Source of the DNA: Clostridium sardiniense | GTDB lineage: Bacteria > Bacillota > Clostridia > Clostridiales > Clostridiaceae | Direction: 5' to 3' | NCBI RefSeq assembly: GCF_016907995.1 | Contig: NZ_JAFBDA010000012.1 | Location: 1-64,000, forward strand | Length of the DNA: 64,000 bases | Shown: positions 35,494-45,475 of the stretch, piece after piece | How the letters are laid out: every line of letters starts with the position of its first letter | Position numbering within the stretch: the first letter of the stretch is position 1 | Notes under the pieces: generated by a model | What the model was told of the DNA's origin: nothing | The model's input: the letters and a program-made list of their open reading frames with translations, nothing else | The model's database searches: none | Made by a program: the position numbers and the translations under genes

Positions 35494-38400
35494 ATGAAAA
35501 AAAGGGCAACAATGAACAAAAATATTGCGCTTATCATTGCTGGAGCTGTTATAATGGGACAGATTCCTATATCTGCATTGGCAGACGGGAATAAAAATGT
35601 AAACGTTGTTGAAGTTAATAAAGCTGAGGATAAGGGCAATAAGGAAGCTTCAGAAAAACTTGAATATGATCAAGAGTATAGTAACCATGACAGTAATTCA
35701 TGGAAAAGGCTGGTAGGTGAAGGCGAAATTAAAGAAAATTTTGATTTTGCTGATGAAGAAAATGGAGTTAAGGGAGCTTTAGAAATTAAGAGGACAAATG
35801 GAAATAATCTTGTATTTGTAGAAGAACAAAGTCCAAGTCTTACAGATTTTGAAGCAGAGGTTAGATTCCAATTAAATCCTGATAATGAAAATGATAAACC
35901 AGGTAGATTTGGACTTGTATTTAGAGGAAATTCAGCAGATAATTATGGCTTTATCGGATATAATGGAGGTAATGAATCTCCAGGAAAGTGGCTCATTGAA
36001 ACGCCAAAGGCGTGGAAGGATGATATAAAAGGACCAGAACTTAAAGCAGGTGACTGGACTACAATGAAGGTTACAGTTAAAAGAAATCATGTAACTTTAG
36101 TTGTAAATGGAGAAAAAATATTTGCTGAAAATGTATCATTACAAAACTTCCCAACTGATCCAGGTCAATTTGGATTTAGAACATGGTTTGATCAAAAGAA
36201 TATAAAGGTTGATTATTTAAAAATTAATTCATTAGATGAGGCTCAAAAGGATGATATTACAGAGGTTAAAGAGTTAAATATAGATACTTTAGTAAAAGTA
36301 AAGCCAGAACTACCATATAAAGTTGATGTAACTTATGGAGATGGATCAACTGGTAAAGAGGTTGTAATATGGGATTATGTTGATGCTTCAAAATATGCAC
36401 AAGTTGGTGAATTTGTAGTAGAAGGAAAAATAAAGGGAGCAGCAGAAAATTCACCAAAAGCAAAAGCTAATATTACAGTTAGGGAAAAGCATGCTTATAG
36501 TACAGATTTTGAAACAGAAGCAACAAGTGGAGATTGGCAAATATTAAAAGGAAGTGGAAAAGCTTCTGTTGAAAATGGAGCTGTAAAAGTTCCTATGAAT
36601 GGTGTAGCAGTATCAGCTGATATGGCTTCACCAAATGTTAAGAATTTTACTTATGAAACAGATTTTACAGTAGATAGTGATTCAGGAAGAATTGGACTTG
36701 CATTTAGAGTTAATGATAAAGATAACTGGGGTGCAGTTTGTTATGATGCTGGATCATGGGTTTGGAAAGCTATGAATGGTGGAAAAGAAAGCTATGGATC
36801 ATTCCCAGGGTCACTTAAGCTTGAGGCAAATAAAAAGTATAGAATGAAGCTTAAGGTTGAAGATAATAATGTGTCATTATGGATAGATGATGTTCTTTTA
36901 GGAAATACAACATCAGGCAGTCTTCCACAAAGAGCTGGTAAAATAGGTTTATCAGGATGGTTTGGAAATAAAAATGTTACTTTAGATAATGTTAAAGTTG
37001 AAGAGATAGTTCAAGAGAGTGAAGGGGATTTACCAGAAGTTGAAGTTAAGAGTATTGAATCAGATAAAATGAAGGTAAATTTAGATAATACTTTCCCAAG
37101 AGTAATAGGATATGAGTGGAAAGATGATCAATCAACGTTATTAGGACAAGAGGAGAGATATAATAAAGTTGAGCTTAACAACACTAAATATACACCAGAG
37201 GTTAAGTGTACAGTAAAAGACAATGTAGCAACATATACTATGAAAATAAAAGAAGTAGATGTTACATTGACAATTAAAATGTCTGTAGATGGAAATAAGC
37301 TTAGAATGGAAATAACAGATATAAAAGAAGGTGGAAACTTTAAAGTTCAAAAAGTGAACTTCCCAAATCATAGCTTTGCAACTGTTAAGAGTAATGAAGG
37401 TGGAGCAATAGCTGCAACTTTATCTTCAGGAGCTTGGCATGATATTAAGGATGAAATAAAAACTGTAGAAGAGATGGACCCATCAGTTAAAGGCAAAACT
37501 TATGCATTTATAAACGATGATAATTTTGCTATAACTATGGATAACAATGTAATAGAATATTCAAATAGAATAACTCTTACAACTGAAAATAGAAATGGTT
37601 ATAAGAGTACAGGAATGGGAACAGGAACTTGGACTTATAGGGAAGTTCTAGATTCAGAAACTGAATTATTTAATCATGAAGATAAACTATGGTCAGAAGT
37701 TATAGTAACAAAGGACAATAATGACGATAAAAAAGTAACCTGGCAAGATGCTGCAATAGAGTATAGAAGAAATATGAAGGTTCCAATGGGTGGAGAAGAT
37801 ATTAAGAATAATCTTTCATATGTAGCATTTAATATTGCATATACTCAAAATCCATTCTTAAGATCATTAGATACTATTAAGAAGATATCTAATTATACTG
37901 ATGGATTTGGGCAAATGGTTCTCCATAAGGGATATCAAGCAGAAGGTCATGATGATTCGATTCCAGATTACGGTGGACATATAGGAATGAGACAAGGTGG
38001 AGTTGATGACTTTAACACTTTAATAAATGAAGGAAAGAAATATAACGCAAAAATTGGTGTTCACGTAAACGCTACTGAATATCAAAAAGATGCTTTCCAG
38101 TATCCTCAAAATGGTAGTGTAAATGAAAATGCTGCAGGATGGAATTGGTTAGATCAAGCATATTATGTTGACCAAAGAGCAGATGTTGTAAATGGTGAAC
38201 TTTTCAGAAGATTAGATATGCTTAAAGAAGATGCTCCAGGATTAGGATGGGTATACGTTGATGTTTATACAGGTAATGGATGGAATGCACATCAACTTGG
38301 AGAAAAATTAAACAGCTTAGATTATCAAGTTGCAACAGAATTCCATAGTCCACTTGAAGAACATGTAACATGGACTCATTGGGGAGCAGACCCAGCTTAT

Positions 38401-40947
38401 CCTAATGAAGGTGGTACAAGTCAAATCCTAAGATTTATAAAAAATGATACTAAAGATGGATTCTTATCAGATCCATTATTAAAAGGTAATAAGCATCTTC
38501 TATCAGGAGGATGGGGAACTAAGCATACAATTGAAGGTGAGTACGGTACAGAAGTATTCTATAATCAAGTATTACCAACTAAGTATATGCAACATTTTGA
38601 AATAATGTCTATGTCAAAAGACGAAGTTAAATTTAATGAAGGATTGAGAGCTGTTAGAGAAGGAGCTAATATAAATTACTATAAGAATGATAGATTAGTT
38701 GCAACAACTCCAGAAAATTCAATAGGAAATACTGGAATAGGTAAAACTAAATTATTCTTACCATGGAATCCAGTTGAAGAAGATGAAAAGATATATCACT
38801 GGAATCCACTTGGAACAACATCAGAATGGCAACTTCCAGAAAACTGGTCTAATCTTGGAACAGTTGAATTATATGAATTAACTGACTTAGGAAGAACAAA
38901 GGTTAAAACAGTTAATGTTGTAAATGGAAAAGTAAGCTTAGATGTTAAAAAAGATACACCATATATTGTAACTAAAGGTGAGGTTAAAGAGGAAAGAATT
39001 GATTCATGGGGTGAAGGTGCTCAAATAAAAGATCCGGGATTTGATTCACAAACATGGAGCAATTGGAAAAAAGAATCAAAGAGTGGCAACGCAGATCATA
39101 TCAAATTTGTAAATGAAACACGTGAAACAAGAAAGGGTAATGATGTTGTTTCTATCGTTGATAAGGATGGAAAGGTATCTCAAAATATTGAAGGGCTAGA
39201 GCCAGGAAAAACGTATTCTATTTCTGCATGGGTTAAAAATGATGGAAATAGAGAAGTTACATTAGGAGTTAATTCTGGTGACGTTAACGTAACTAATGTA
39301 ATTAATAAGAGTGGATTAAAGAGACAAGGTGAAGGGGTTAAGTGGATTGATGATACATTCCAAAGAATGGAGGTTGAATTTACTGTACCTGATGGAGCTA
39401 CCGGAGCTGAAATTTATCTAGATGCAAAAGAGGGATCAGGAGAAGTTATATTAGATGACTTTAGAATATGGGATCATCCAGGGCATACAAATAAAGATGG
39501 TTATGTATTCTATGAAGATTTCGAAAATGTAGATGAAGGTATAACTCCATTCTTCTTAGCACCAGGTAGAGAACATTCTAATAGATCTCACTTAGCAGAA
39601 AAAGATTTATATGGAAGACAAAAAATGACTTGGGTTCTTGATGGAAGATTCTCATTAAAGAGTAATCAACAATCAGAAGAGAAAGGACAAATGCTTGTTA
39701 CTGACTCATCAACATTTAAGATAGAGCCAAATAAAACTTATGAATTAGGATTCTTATATTCACTTGAAAATGCAGCACCAGGATACTCAGTAAATATAAA
39801 ATCAAAATCTGGTGGAGATAGCTTAGTTAACATTCCGCTTGAAGCAACAGGTGTTGAAGCTGGAAAGTATACTAATGCTAAGGAAATTAAGAAGACATTT
39901 ACTACAGGAGATAGGGATGACTACTATATTTCAATTGATAAAGGTGAAGGATATGAGGAGCTTATATTAGATAATATATACGTTAAGGAAGTTAAGGAGG
40001 ATGCAAATGCTAAGCTTGAACATGTTAACTTAAACACTAGCGTAAATCAAATTCCTGTTGATTTAGCAGTTGACTTTAATGTTAATGCACTTATGAGTAA
40101 TGGAAGTAGCGTTGATTTATCTAAAGATGGTGTTAAGGTTGAATATATTATTTCAGATAATAGTGTACTTTCAATTGAAGATGGAAAAATGAAGGGATTA
40201 AAGGAAGGTAACGCAACTGTTGAGGTTAAGGTTACATTAGATGGGAAAACTGTTACATCTAATAAAGTTAATATTACAGTTGGAGAAGGAGAGGCTGAAA
40301 AGCCAGAAGTTAATAAAGATCAATTAAATGAGGCTATAGCTAAAGCAGAAGGACTAAATAAAGATGATTATACAGCTGAAAGTTATAAAGCCTTAAAGGA
40401 TGCACTAGATGCAGCTAAAATTATAGCTAATAAAGAAGATGCAACTCAAGAAGAAGTAGATAATGCAGCTAAAGCTATAGAAGATGCAATAAGTAAATTA
40501 GTAGACAAAGAAGAAACTCCAGACGTGGATGGAGTAGATAGAACAGCTTTAGAAAGTGCAATAAAGGCTGCAGAAAAGTTAAATGAAAAAGATTATACTA
40601 AAGAGAGCTTTAAGGTATTTAAAGATGCATTAAATAATGCTAAGAAAGTTCTAAAGAATGAAAAAGCTACTCAAGAGGAGATAGATGCTGCACTTAAAAC
40701 TTTAAATGATGCACAAAGCAATTTAAAAGTTGATAATACAAAACCAGAAGAACCAGGAAAACCTAATAAGCCAGGAAATGGGGGGAATAGCAATAAGCCA
40801 GGAAAACCAAGTAATCCAACAACACCAGGAATATCAGGTAATGGTTCAGGTAATATACCAGATACAGGTATGAATACAGGAGCTATGAGTATTTTTGGAA
40901 TAATAGCATCAGCACTTGGAGTTACGTTCTTAAGAAAGAAAAAATAA
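35494..40947 (+). CDS. Cell-wall-anchored endo-alpha-N-acetylgalactosaminidase (GH101)
   Basis: This enzyme releases the core 1 disaccharide Gal-beta-1,3-GalNAc from Ser/Thr of mucin glycoproteins. The 1817 residues begin with a signal peptide (about 1-31). A laminin-G-like module (about 50-245), an Ig-like module (about 250-330) and a second laminin-G-like module (about 335-505) follow. The GH101 catalytic region comes next, with candidate nucleophile Asp923 in WVYVDVY and acid/base Glu949 in VATEFHS. Carbohydrate-binding-like beta modules, a Big2-like module (about 1510-1595) and two FIVAR repeats (about 1607-1675 and 1685-1750) complete the ectodomain. A Pro/Gly linker leads to the sortase motif IPDTG (1788-1792), a membrane helix and RKKK. 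The I in place of L in the sorting motif is unusual. The sialidase gene follows. Confidence 0.92.
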   Translation: MKKRATMNKNIALIIAGAVIMGQIPISALADGNKNVNVVEVNKAEDKGNKEASEKLEYDQEYSNHDSNSWKRLVGEGEIKENFDFADEENGVKGALEIKRTNGNNLVFVEEQSPSLTDFEAEVRFQLNPDNENDKPGRFGLVFRGNSADNYGFIGYNGGNESPGKWLIETPKAWKDDIKGPELKAGDWTTMKVTVKRNHVTLVVNGEKIFAENVSLQNFPTDPGQFGFRTWFDQKNIKVDYLKINSLDEAQKDDITEVKELNIDTLVKVKPELPYKVDVTYGDGSTGKEVVIWDYVDASKYAQVGEFVVEGKIKGAAENSPKAKANITVREKHAYSTDFETEATSGDWQILKGSGKASVENGAVKVPMNGVAVSADMASPNVKNFTYETDFTVDSDSGRIGLAFRVNDKDNWGAVCYDAGSWVWKAMNGGKESYGSFPGSLKLEANKKYRMKLKVEDNNVSLWIDDVLLGNTTSGSLPQRAGKIGLSGWFGNKNVTLDNVKVEEIVQESEGDLPEVEVKSIESDKMKVNLDNTFPRVIGYEWKDDQSTLLGQEERYNKVELNNTKYTPEVKCTVKDNVATYTMKIKEVDVTLTIKMSVDGNKLRMEITDIKEGGNFKVQKVNFPNHSFATVKSNEGGAIAATLSSGAWHDIKDEIKTVEEMDPSVKGKTYAFINDDNFAITMDNNVIEYSNRITLTTENRNGYKSTGMGTGTWTYREVLDSETELFNHEDKLWSEVIVTKDNNDDKKVTWQDAAIEYRRNMKVPMGGEDIKNNLSYVAFNIAYTQNPFLRSLDTIKKISNYTDGFGQMVLHKGYQAEGHDDSIPDYGGHIGMRQGGVDDFNTLINEGKKYNAKIGVHVNATEYQKDAFQYPQNGSVNENAAGWNWLDQAYYVDQRADVVNGELFRRLDMLKEDAPGLGWVYVDVYTGNGWNAHQLGEKLNSLDYQVATEFHSPLEEHVTWTHWGADPAYPNEGGTSQILRFIKNDTKDGFLSDPLLKGNKHLLSGGWGTKHTIEGEYGTEVFYNQVLPTKYMQHFEIMSMSKDEVKFNEGLRAVREGANINYYKNDRLVATTPENSIGNTGIGKTKLFLPWNPVEEDEKIYHWNPLGTTSEWQLPENWSNLGTVELYELTDLGRTKVKTVNVVNGKVSLDVKKDTPYIVTKGEVKEERIDSWGEGAQIKDPGFDSQTWSNWKKESKSGNADHIKFVNETRETRKGNDVVSIVDKDGKVSQNIEGLEPGKTYSISAWVKNDGNREVTLGVNSGDVNVTNVINKSGLKRQGEGVKWIDDTFQRMEVEFTVPDGATGAEIYLDAKEGSGEVILDDFRIWDHPGHTNKDGYVFYEDFENVDEGITPFFLAPGREHSNRSHLAEKDLYGRQKMTWVLDGRFSLKSNQQSEEKGQMLVTDSSTFKIEPNKTYELGFLYSLENAAPGYSVNIKSKSGGDSLVNIPLEATGVEAGKYTNAKEIKKTFTTGDRDDYYISIDKGEGYEELILDNIYVKEVKEDANAKLEHVNLNTSVNQIPVDLAVDFNVNALMSNGSSVDLSKDGVKVEYIISDNSVLSIEDGKMKGLKEGNATVEVKVTLDGKTVTSNKVNITVGEGEAEKPEVNKDQLNEAIAKAEGLNKDDYTAESYKALKDALDAAKIIANKEDATQEEVDNAAKAIEDAISKLVDKEETPDVDGVDRTALESAIKAAEKLNEKDYTKESFKVFKDALNNAKKVLKNEKATQEEIDAALKTLNDAQSNLKVDNTKPEEPGKPNKPGNGGNSNKPGKPSNPTTPGISGNGSGNIPDTGMNTGAMSIFGIIASALGVTFLRKKK

Positions 40948-40965
40948 AATATAACTAGGTATTAA

Positions 40966-41003
40966 GAGGACATAGTTTAATTAAGCTATGTCCTTTTATA
41001 TAA
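40966..41003 (+). terminator. Hairpin terminator between the GH101 and sialidase genes
   Basis: AGGACATAG / CTATGTCCT stem with a TTTTATAT tail. Only about 25 bases separate it from the next ATG, leaving no room for a promoter, so partial read-through is implied. Confidence 0.7.
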
Positions 41004-41027
41004 AATTTTAATTTATGAGGAGGTCTT

Positions 41028-43838
41028 ATGAATAGAAAAAAAATAGTAGCCTTAATACTTACTACAATAATATTAAGCAATAGTGGGATTCAAGTTATTT
41101 TGGCTAAGGCGAGTTCAAATAATGCTCAAAAGAAACCCGTTATTGAAAGTGTAATAGACCAAAGTGAGATAAAAGCTACAGCCACATCAGAGCAGAGTAT
41201 CGATCCTGCTATAAATGCTATAGATGGAAATTTGGAAACTATGTGGCATACAAAATGGGATGGAAGTGATGAATTACCTCAAAGTATTACATTAGATTTA
41301 GGGAAAGAGAGAGTAGTATCATCAATAAAATTAGACTCTAGACTTTCAGAGGATAATGGAAAAATAAAAAGGTATGAAATAATTTCAAAGAATGAAGTTA
41401 TTCATAGTGGAACATTAAGAACAGATATTTTAACTAATGTAATTAGATTTGAAAATCCAATAGAGACAGATAATATAACAATAAAAGTAATTGAAGGTGT
41501 TGGAGGATTTGCAAGCCTTGCTGAGGTTAATGTATATGAGACTACTGGAATGGCTAAAAAGGTATCGGAATACAATAATTTAAGGATAGAAAATGGGGCT
41601 AATGGAAACGCTAATTCTGATTTAAATAAAATAAATTCTCTAAAACAAGGGACAATAATTACAAAGTTTGATGTAAAGGGAGATGGAATACAGACAATTT
41701 TCAGTGCTAGTAATAATAAAAAAAATAATAGTCACTTTCATTTATATGTACAAAATGGAGGCATAGGGTATGAAATAAGAAATGAAGGCACAAATTCATT
41801 CAATATTAAAGGTAATATTGATGTAAGTCTAAATAAAGGAATAAATACTGTAGCATTTAAAGCAGAAGAAGGGGCAGGATATTCACTTTATCTAAATGGA
41901 AAAAAAGTTAAGTTTGATAAAAGGGAAGATTTTAAATTTATATTTGATATTGAAGAAATAAATAGTATTGATGTAGGAAAGACAGATAGATTAAATGGAA
42001 ATGAATATAACTTTACTGGAGATATAGATTTTATAGATATATATGATGTAGCATTAGCTGATGATTATTTAGTAAAAAAGACTGAGGAGACGAAAATGGA
42101 TAAGTTACCTTTACCAGAAGGTGCTTATATAAGTGATCCAGTTGATGTATTTAAACCGAATGATTTAGGGTCAAAAGCATTTAGAATTCCATCTTTAATT
42201 ACGACTAACAAAGGAACGATGATTGCTGGAATAGATGCTAGAATAAACCATGGTGGTGATTCACCTAATAATATAGATGCTGCAATTAAGAGAAGTGAAG
42301 ATGGAGGAAATACATGGATAGATGGGCAAAAAATAATAGACTATCCAGGCAATGCATCAGTAATAGACTCCTCATTACTTCAAACAGATGATGGCAAAAT
42401 ATTTTTATTTATAACAGCGTTTCCAGAAGGATATGGATTTGGAGCATCAAGACAAGGAACTGGTTTTGAAGAATTCCAAGGAGAAAATTGTATGCTTTTA
42501 TTTGATGGAGCGGGTACAAAAGGACAAGCTGGTCAAGGCAATAAATATTATATAAAACCAGGCGGAAGAGTATTTGATTCAAATGGTATAGAAACTGCTT
42601 ATAGAGTAGATGCAAATAATTATTTATATGAAGATGGAAAAGCTGAGGCTATAGGAAATACCTTCCTTCCAACAGCTAAATTAAAAGCTTATGGTACAGC
42701 ATATCTTGCATTAGTTGAGAGCACTGATGATGGTAAGACTTGGAGTGAGCCAGAACTTATATCAGGACAAGTTAAAAAAGATTGGATGAAATTCCTAGGT
42801 ACTGGACCAGGAAGAGGAATTCAAATAAAAAGTGGAGAGAAGAAAGGAAGAATAGTATTCCCTGTATACTATACTAATCCAAATGGATTCCAATCAAGTG
42901 CTGTGATATATAGTGATGATAATGGTAATACATGGGATATTGGAGAGTCTCCAAATGATTCAAGAAGTGATCAGTCAGCGAATTCTGATACTATAAGATC
43001 AGGAAATGAATTAACAGAGTGTCAAGTGGTTGAAATGCCAGATGGTCAATTAAAATTATTTATGAGAAATACAGGAGAGTATGTTAGAATTGCAACAAGT
43101 TTTGATGGTGGTGAAACTTGGCATGAAGATGTTACTGAGGATAGAAATTTAAGAGAACCATATTGTCAATTAAGCGTAATAAACTATAGCAAAACAGTTG
43201 ATGGGAAACCTGCTGTTATTTTTGCAAATCCAGATGAAGCTTATCCTAATAGAAGGAATGGAACAGTCAGAATAGGTGTAATTAATGAAATTGGAACCTA
43301 TGAAAATGGTGAGAAAAAATATGAATTTGATTGGAAATATAATCAAAGTATTATTTCAGGACATTTTGCATATTCATGTTTAACAGAACTTCAAAATGGG
43401 GATGTTGGATTATTATATGAAGGAACAGGTAGTGCTGAAATGTCATATAGAAAGATGAGTTTAGATTATATAAAGACAGATCTAATAGAGAGTGCTAAGG
43501 CGGCTGAAATAGTAAGTACAGAAACTTTAGATAATGATTTAAGTTATTTACCTGGCGAAGAAATTAATATAATGGTTAACTTTAATCAAACAATAAGTTT
43601 ATTTGGAAATAGAGATATAAAAATATTAATTGGAGATAGAGAAGTACAATTAAATATGAAAGAATATAAAAATGGTAAGTCAGTAGTATATACTGGAGTA
43701 ATACCTTCAGACATATCAACTGGAAGTAAAGATATAGTGATTAAATCTCAAGATGGTTTAGACATAGTAACTACTACTGGAAAAGTAACAAATTTATCTA
43801 CTAATATAAATACTAATTTATCTATAGATATTAAATAA
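41028..43838 (+). CDS. Secreted exo-alpha-sialidase (GH33) with CBM32 and CBM40
   Basis: This enzyme cleaves terminal sialic acid from host glycans. The 936 residues have a signal peptide (about 1-27), a CBM32 galactose-binding module (about 45-170, with AIDGNLETMWHT), a CBM40 sialic-acid-binding concanavalin-like module (about 180-345), and the six-bladed GH33 propeller (about 370-790). Asp boxes are seen at RSEDGGNTW, STDDGKTW, YSDDNGNTW and SFDGGETW. The FRIP arginine is Arg386, the likely catalytic Tyr is Tyr782 (AYSCLTEL) and its partner Glu is Glu664 (LTECQ). The domain order is that of C. perfringens NanJ, but that protein is about 1,170 residues and carries more C-terminal modules. 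Here only an Ig-like domain follows. No sortase motif is present. Confidence 0.92.
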   Translation: MNRKKIVALILTTIILSNSGIQVILAKASSNNAQKKPVIESVIDQSEIKATATSEQSIDPAINAIDGNLETMWHTKWDGSDELPQSITLDLGKERVVSSIKLDSRLSEDNGKIKRYEIISKNEVIHSGTLRTDILTNVIRFENPIETDNITIKVIEGVGGFASLAEVNVYETTGMAKKVSEYNNLRIENGANGNANSDLNKINSLKQGTIITKFDVKGDGIQTIFSASNNKKNNSHFHLYVQNGGIGYEIRNEGTNSFNIKGNIDVSLNKGINTVAFKAEEGAGYSLYLNGKKVKFDKREDFKFIFDIEEINSIDVGKTDRLNGNEYNFTGDIDFIDIYDVALADDYLVKKTEETKMDKLPLPEGAYISDPVDVFKPNDLGSKAFRIPSLITTNKGTMIAGIDARINHGGDSPNNIDAAIKRSEDGGNTWIDGQKIIDYPGNASVIDSSLLQTDDGKIFLFITAFPEGYGFGASRQGTGFEEFQGENCMLLFDGAGTKGQAGQGNKYYIKPGGRVFDSNGIETAYRVDANNYLYEDGKAEAIGNTFLPTAKLKAYGTAYLALVESTDDGKTWSEPELISGQVKKDWMKFLGTGPGRGIQIKSGEKKGRIVFPVYYTNPNGFQSSAVIYSDDNGNTWDIGESPNDSRSDQSANSDTIRSGNELTECQVVEMPDGQLKLFMRNTGEYVRIATSFDGGETWHEDVTEDRNLREPYCQLSVINYSKTVDGKPAVIFANPDEAYPNRRNGTVRIGVINEIGTYENGEKKYEFDWKYNQSIISGHFAYSCLTELQNGDVGLLYEGTGSAEMSYRKMSLDYIKTDLIESAKAAEIVSTETLDNDLSYLPGEEINIMVNFNQTISLFGNRDIKILIGDREVQLNMKEYKNGKSVVYTGVIPSDISTGSKDIVIKSQDGLDIVTTTGKVTNLSTNINTNLSIDIK

Positions 43839-43972
43839 ATATATATTATTAAGCTAAAGGTAGTATAACTTAGAAAATTGATAATATAAAGCTATAATAT
43901 TTTTAGAAACTATTATAGTAATATAGTTATTATAGAAGTTGTAGTAATTATATTAGCAAAAGATTAAAATCC

Positions 43973-44010
43973 AAAAAGAACATAGCATTTATATGCTATG
44001 TTCTTTTATT
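43973..44010. terminator. Bidirectional terminator between the sialidase and the minus-strand pair
   Basis: AAAAGAACATAGCAT / ATGCTATGTTCTTTT is a perfect stem with a 4-base loop. T-runs on both strands suit the convergent genes on each side. Confidence 0.82.
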
Positions 44011-44013
44011 AAA

Positions 44014-44346
44014 TTAAGATTTTGAAACACCAGCCATATTAGATAATAGTTTTACAAATTCACGTTTAATAATAGTATTTGATATAAAAAATACTTTAAT
44101 TTTGTTATTATAATTTGTGTAAGCAACTCTACAGTTAATAGCATTATCTAGTGGAATTTTATATTCATAGATAGTTTTACCATTATATATGTAGTTTTGA
44201 ACTGCTTTAATCTTGTAAGGACTACTTTTTATTATATCTGGAAGTCTAAAAAGTATATTATTTATAATTAATTCTTCATATTTTTTGTTTGCTTTGAAGA
44301 ATTTCTTTAAGATATTATTATCTTCAATAATTATATTTTCCTTCAT
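44014..44346 (-). CDS. Small basic protein, RelE/HigB toxin-like (tentative)
   Basis: The 110-residue protein is not firmly recognised. Its layout, two N-terminal helices followed by beta strands around KTIYEYKIPLDNAINCRVAYTNYN and a final KIKVFFIS strand, resembles the RelE/ParE superfamily of mRNA-cleaving toxins. It starts 12 bases after the stop of the 90-residue gene and ends at the shared terminator, so the two form a small operon. An ordinary conserved clostridial protein with no toxin activity remains possible. Confidence 0.5.
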   Translation of the reverse strand: MKENIIIEDNNILKKFFKANKKYEELIINNILFRLPDIIKSSPYKIKAVQNYIYNGKTIYEYKIPLDNAINCRVAYTNYNNKIKVFFISNTIIKREFVKLLSNMAGVSKS

Positions 44347-44358
44347 TTATTCATCTCC

Positions 44359-44631
44359 TTAATGAGAGGATATAATATTAAACCATAATTTACTGCTCCT
44401 TGGAAATTCACGTTTCTTTAGAGTTTTTAAGAGTTTCTTTAGTTTATCAAGTTTTAAATCTCTATACTCACATTGAAAAAAACCATCTTCTATTACATCA
44501 AAGGAATGTTCATTTTTTATAATTAATATTTTTCTATCTTTCTTAAAAGGTCTAATATCTATTGAATCATTCACATTGATTTTCTTTAATGTATTTATAG
44601 TGGTTCTAATAAAACTATCAATATTTATCAT
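44359..44631 (-). CDS. Small protein upstream of the toxin-like gene (candidate partner)
   Basis: The open frame reaches back to 44772 and overlaps the divergent acetyltransferase, but AGGGAGG 7 bases before the ATG at 44631 marks the start, giving 90 residues. No family is recognised. The protein is basic, with KKDRKILIIKNEH and KLKKLLKTLKKREFPRSSK as lysine-rich stretches and no clear helix-turn-helix. Its place before a RelE-like gene is where an antitoxin usually lies, but lack of a DNA-binding motif weakens that idea. Confidence 0.5.
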   Translation of the reverse strand: MINIDSFIRTTINTLKKINVNDSIDIRPFKKDRKILIIKNEHSFDVIEDGFFQCEYRDLKLDKLKKLLKTLKKREFPRSSKLWFNIISSH

Positions 44632-44754
44632 AATAGATGCCTCCCTAATTAAATTATACTGACTATAGCTAAATAGGTTAAATATATTTTTTTTATGATA
44701 ATTATTGTGTATACTTATATATAGAAAATATAAATTAGAAATGGGAGTTTTAAA

Positions 44755-45195
44755 ATGATAAGAAGAGGACATCTAGAAGATTTTGATATATTATTTAAAT
44801 GGATTAATGATGAAGATGTAATAAAGTTTTCACGTTATAAAAAGGAAATGGATTTAGAAGAATTTAATTCATGGTTTGATAGTAAATTAGATAATTTATT
44901 TGTTATAGAAGAAGATTTAGTTCCACTAGGTCAAGTATCCTTTGAAGTATCAGAAGATAACTATGAAGCTATAATTAGTTATAGTGTTGATAGAGATGAA
45001 AGAGGAAGGGGGTACGGAAAAGCTTTAATACACTACATAGTAAATTTCATTAAAGAAAATAGAGATGATATCAAAAAGGTAAGTGCATTTATTAGTACTG
45101 ACAATGAAATATCAATAAAGATTTTTGAAAATGAAGGATTTAAAAGAGAATTTGAAGAAGATGAATATTTAAAAGTTACTTTAAATATCAGATAA
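44755..45195 (+). CDS. GNAT-family N-acetyltransferase
   Basis: The 146-residue predicted acetyltransferase has the acetyl-CoA loop DRDERGRGYGKALIHYI (about residues 79-95) and the C-terminal NEISIKIFENEGF, the usual motif B helix and GF end. It resembles the RimJ/RimL-like group by its N-terminal IRRGHLEDFDILFKWIND. The substrate is unknown. GGGAG lies 8 bases before the ATG. It is divergent from the toxin-like pair. Confidence 0.82.
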   Translation: MIRRGHLEDFDILFKWINDEDVIKFSRYKKEMDLEEFNSWFDSKLDNLFVIEEDLVPLGQVSFEVSEDNYEAIISYSVDRDERGRGYGKALIHYIVNFIKENRDDIKKVSAFISTDNEISIKIFENEGFKREFEEDEYLKVTLNIR

Positions 45196-45214
45196 TCTTT
45201 AAATATTATATTTT

Positions 45215-45265
45215 AAAAGAGATAAGAAATAATACATTTTGTATTTAGTCTTATCTCTTTTTTTA
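45215..45265 (+). terminator. Terminator after the acetyltransferase
   Basis: AAGAGATAAGA / TCTTATCTCTT arms with an AT-rich loop of about 22 bases, followed by TTTTT. Confidence 0.7.
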
Positions 45266-45475
45266 TTATTTAAAAAGTCTTTAGAAAGTCTTTAGATTTA
45301 TTAGAAAAATATCTTTAAAATTATACCTTAAAATATAAATATATTAATTGGAAGGAGTGAAATACAATAATATATAAAATATAACAATATATACTAAAAA
45401 TATAAATACTTATTTACTAATATGTTATATAATGGGGACGTAAAGGGATGAAAATAGGAAAAGGGGTATTTAGAG

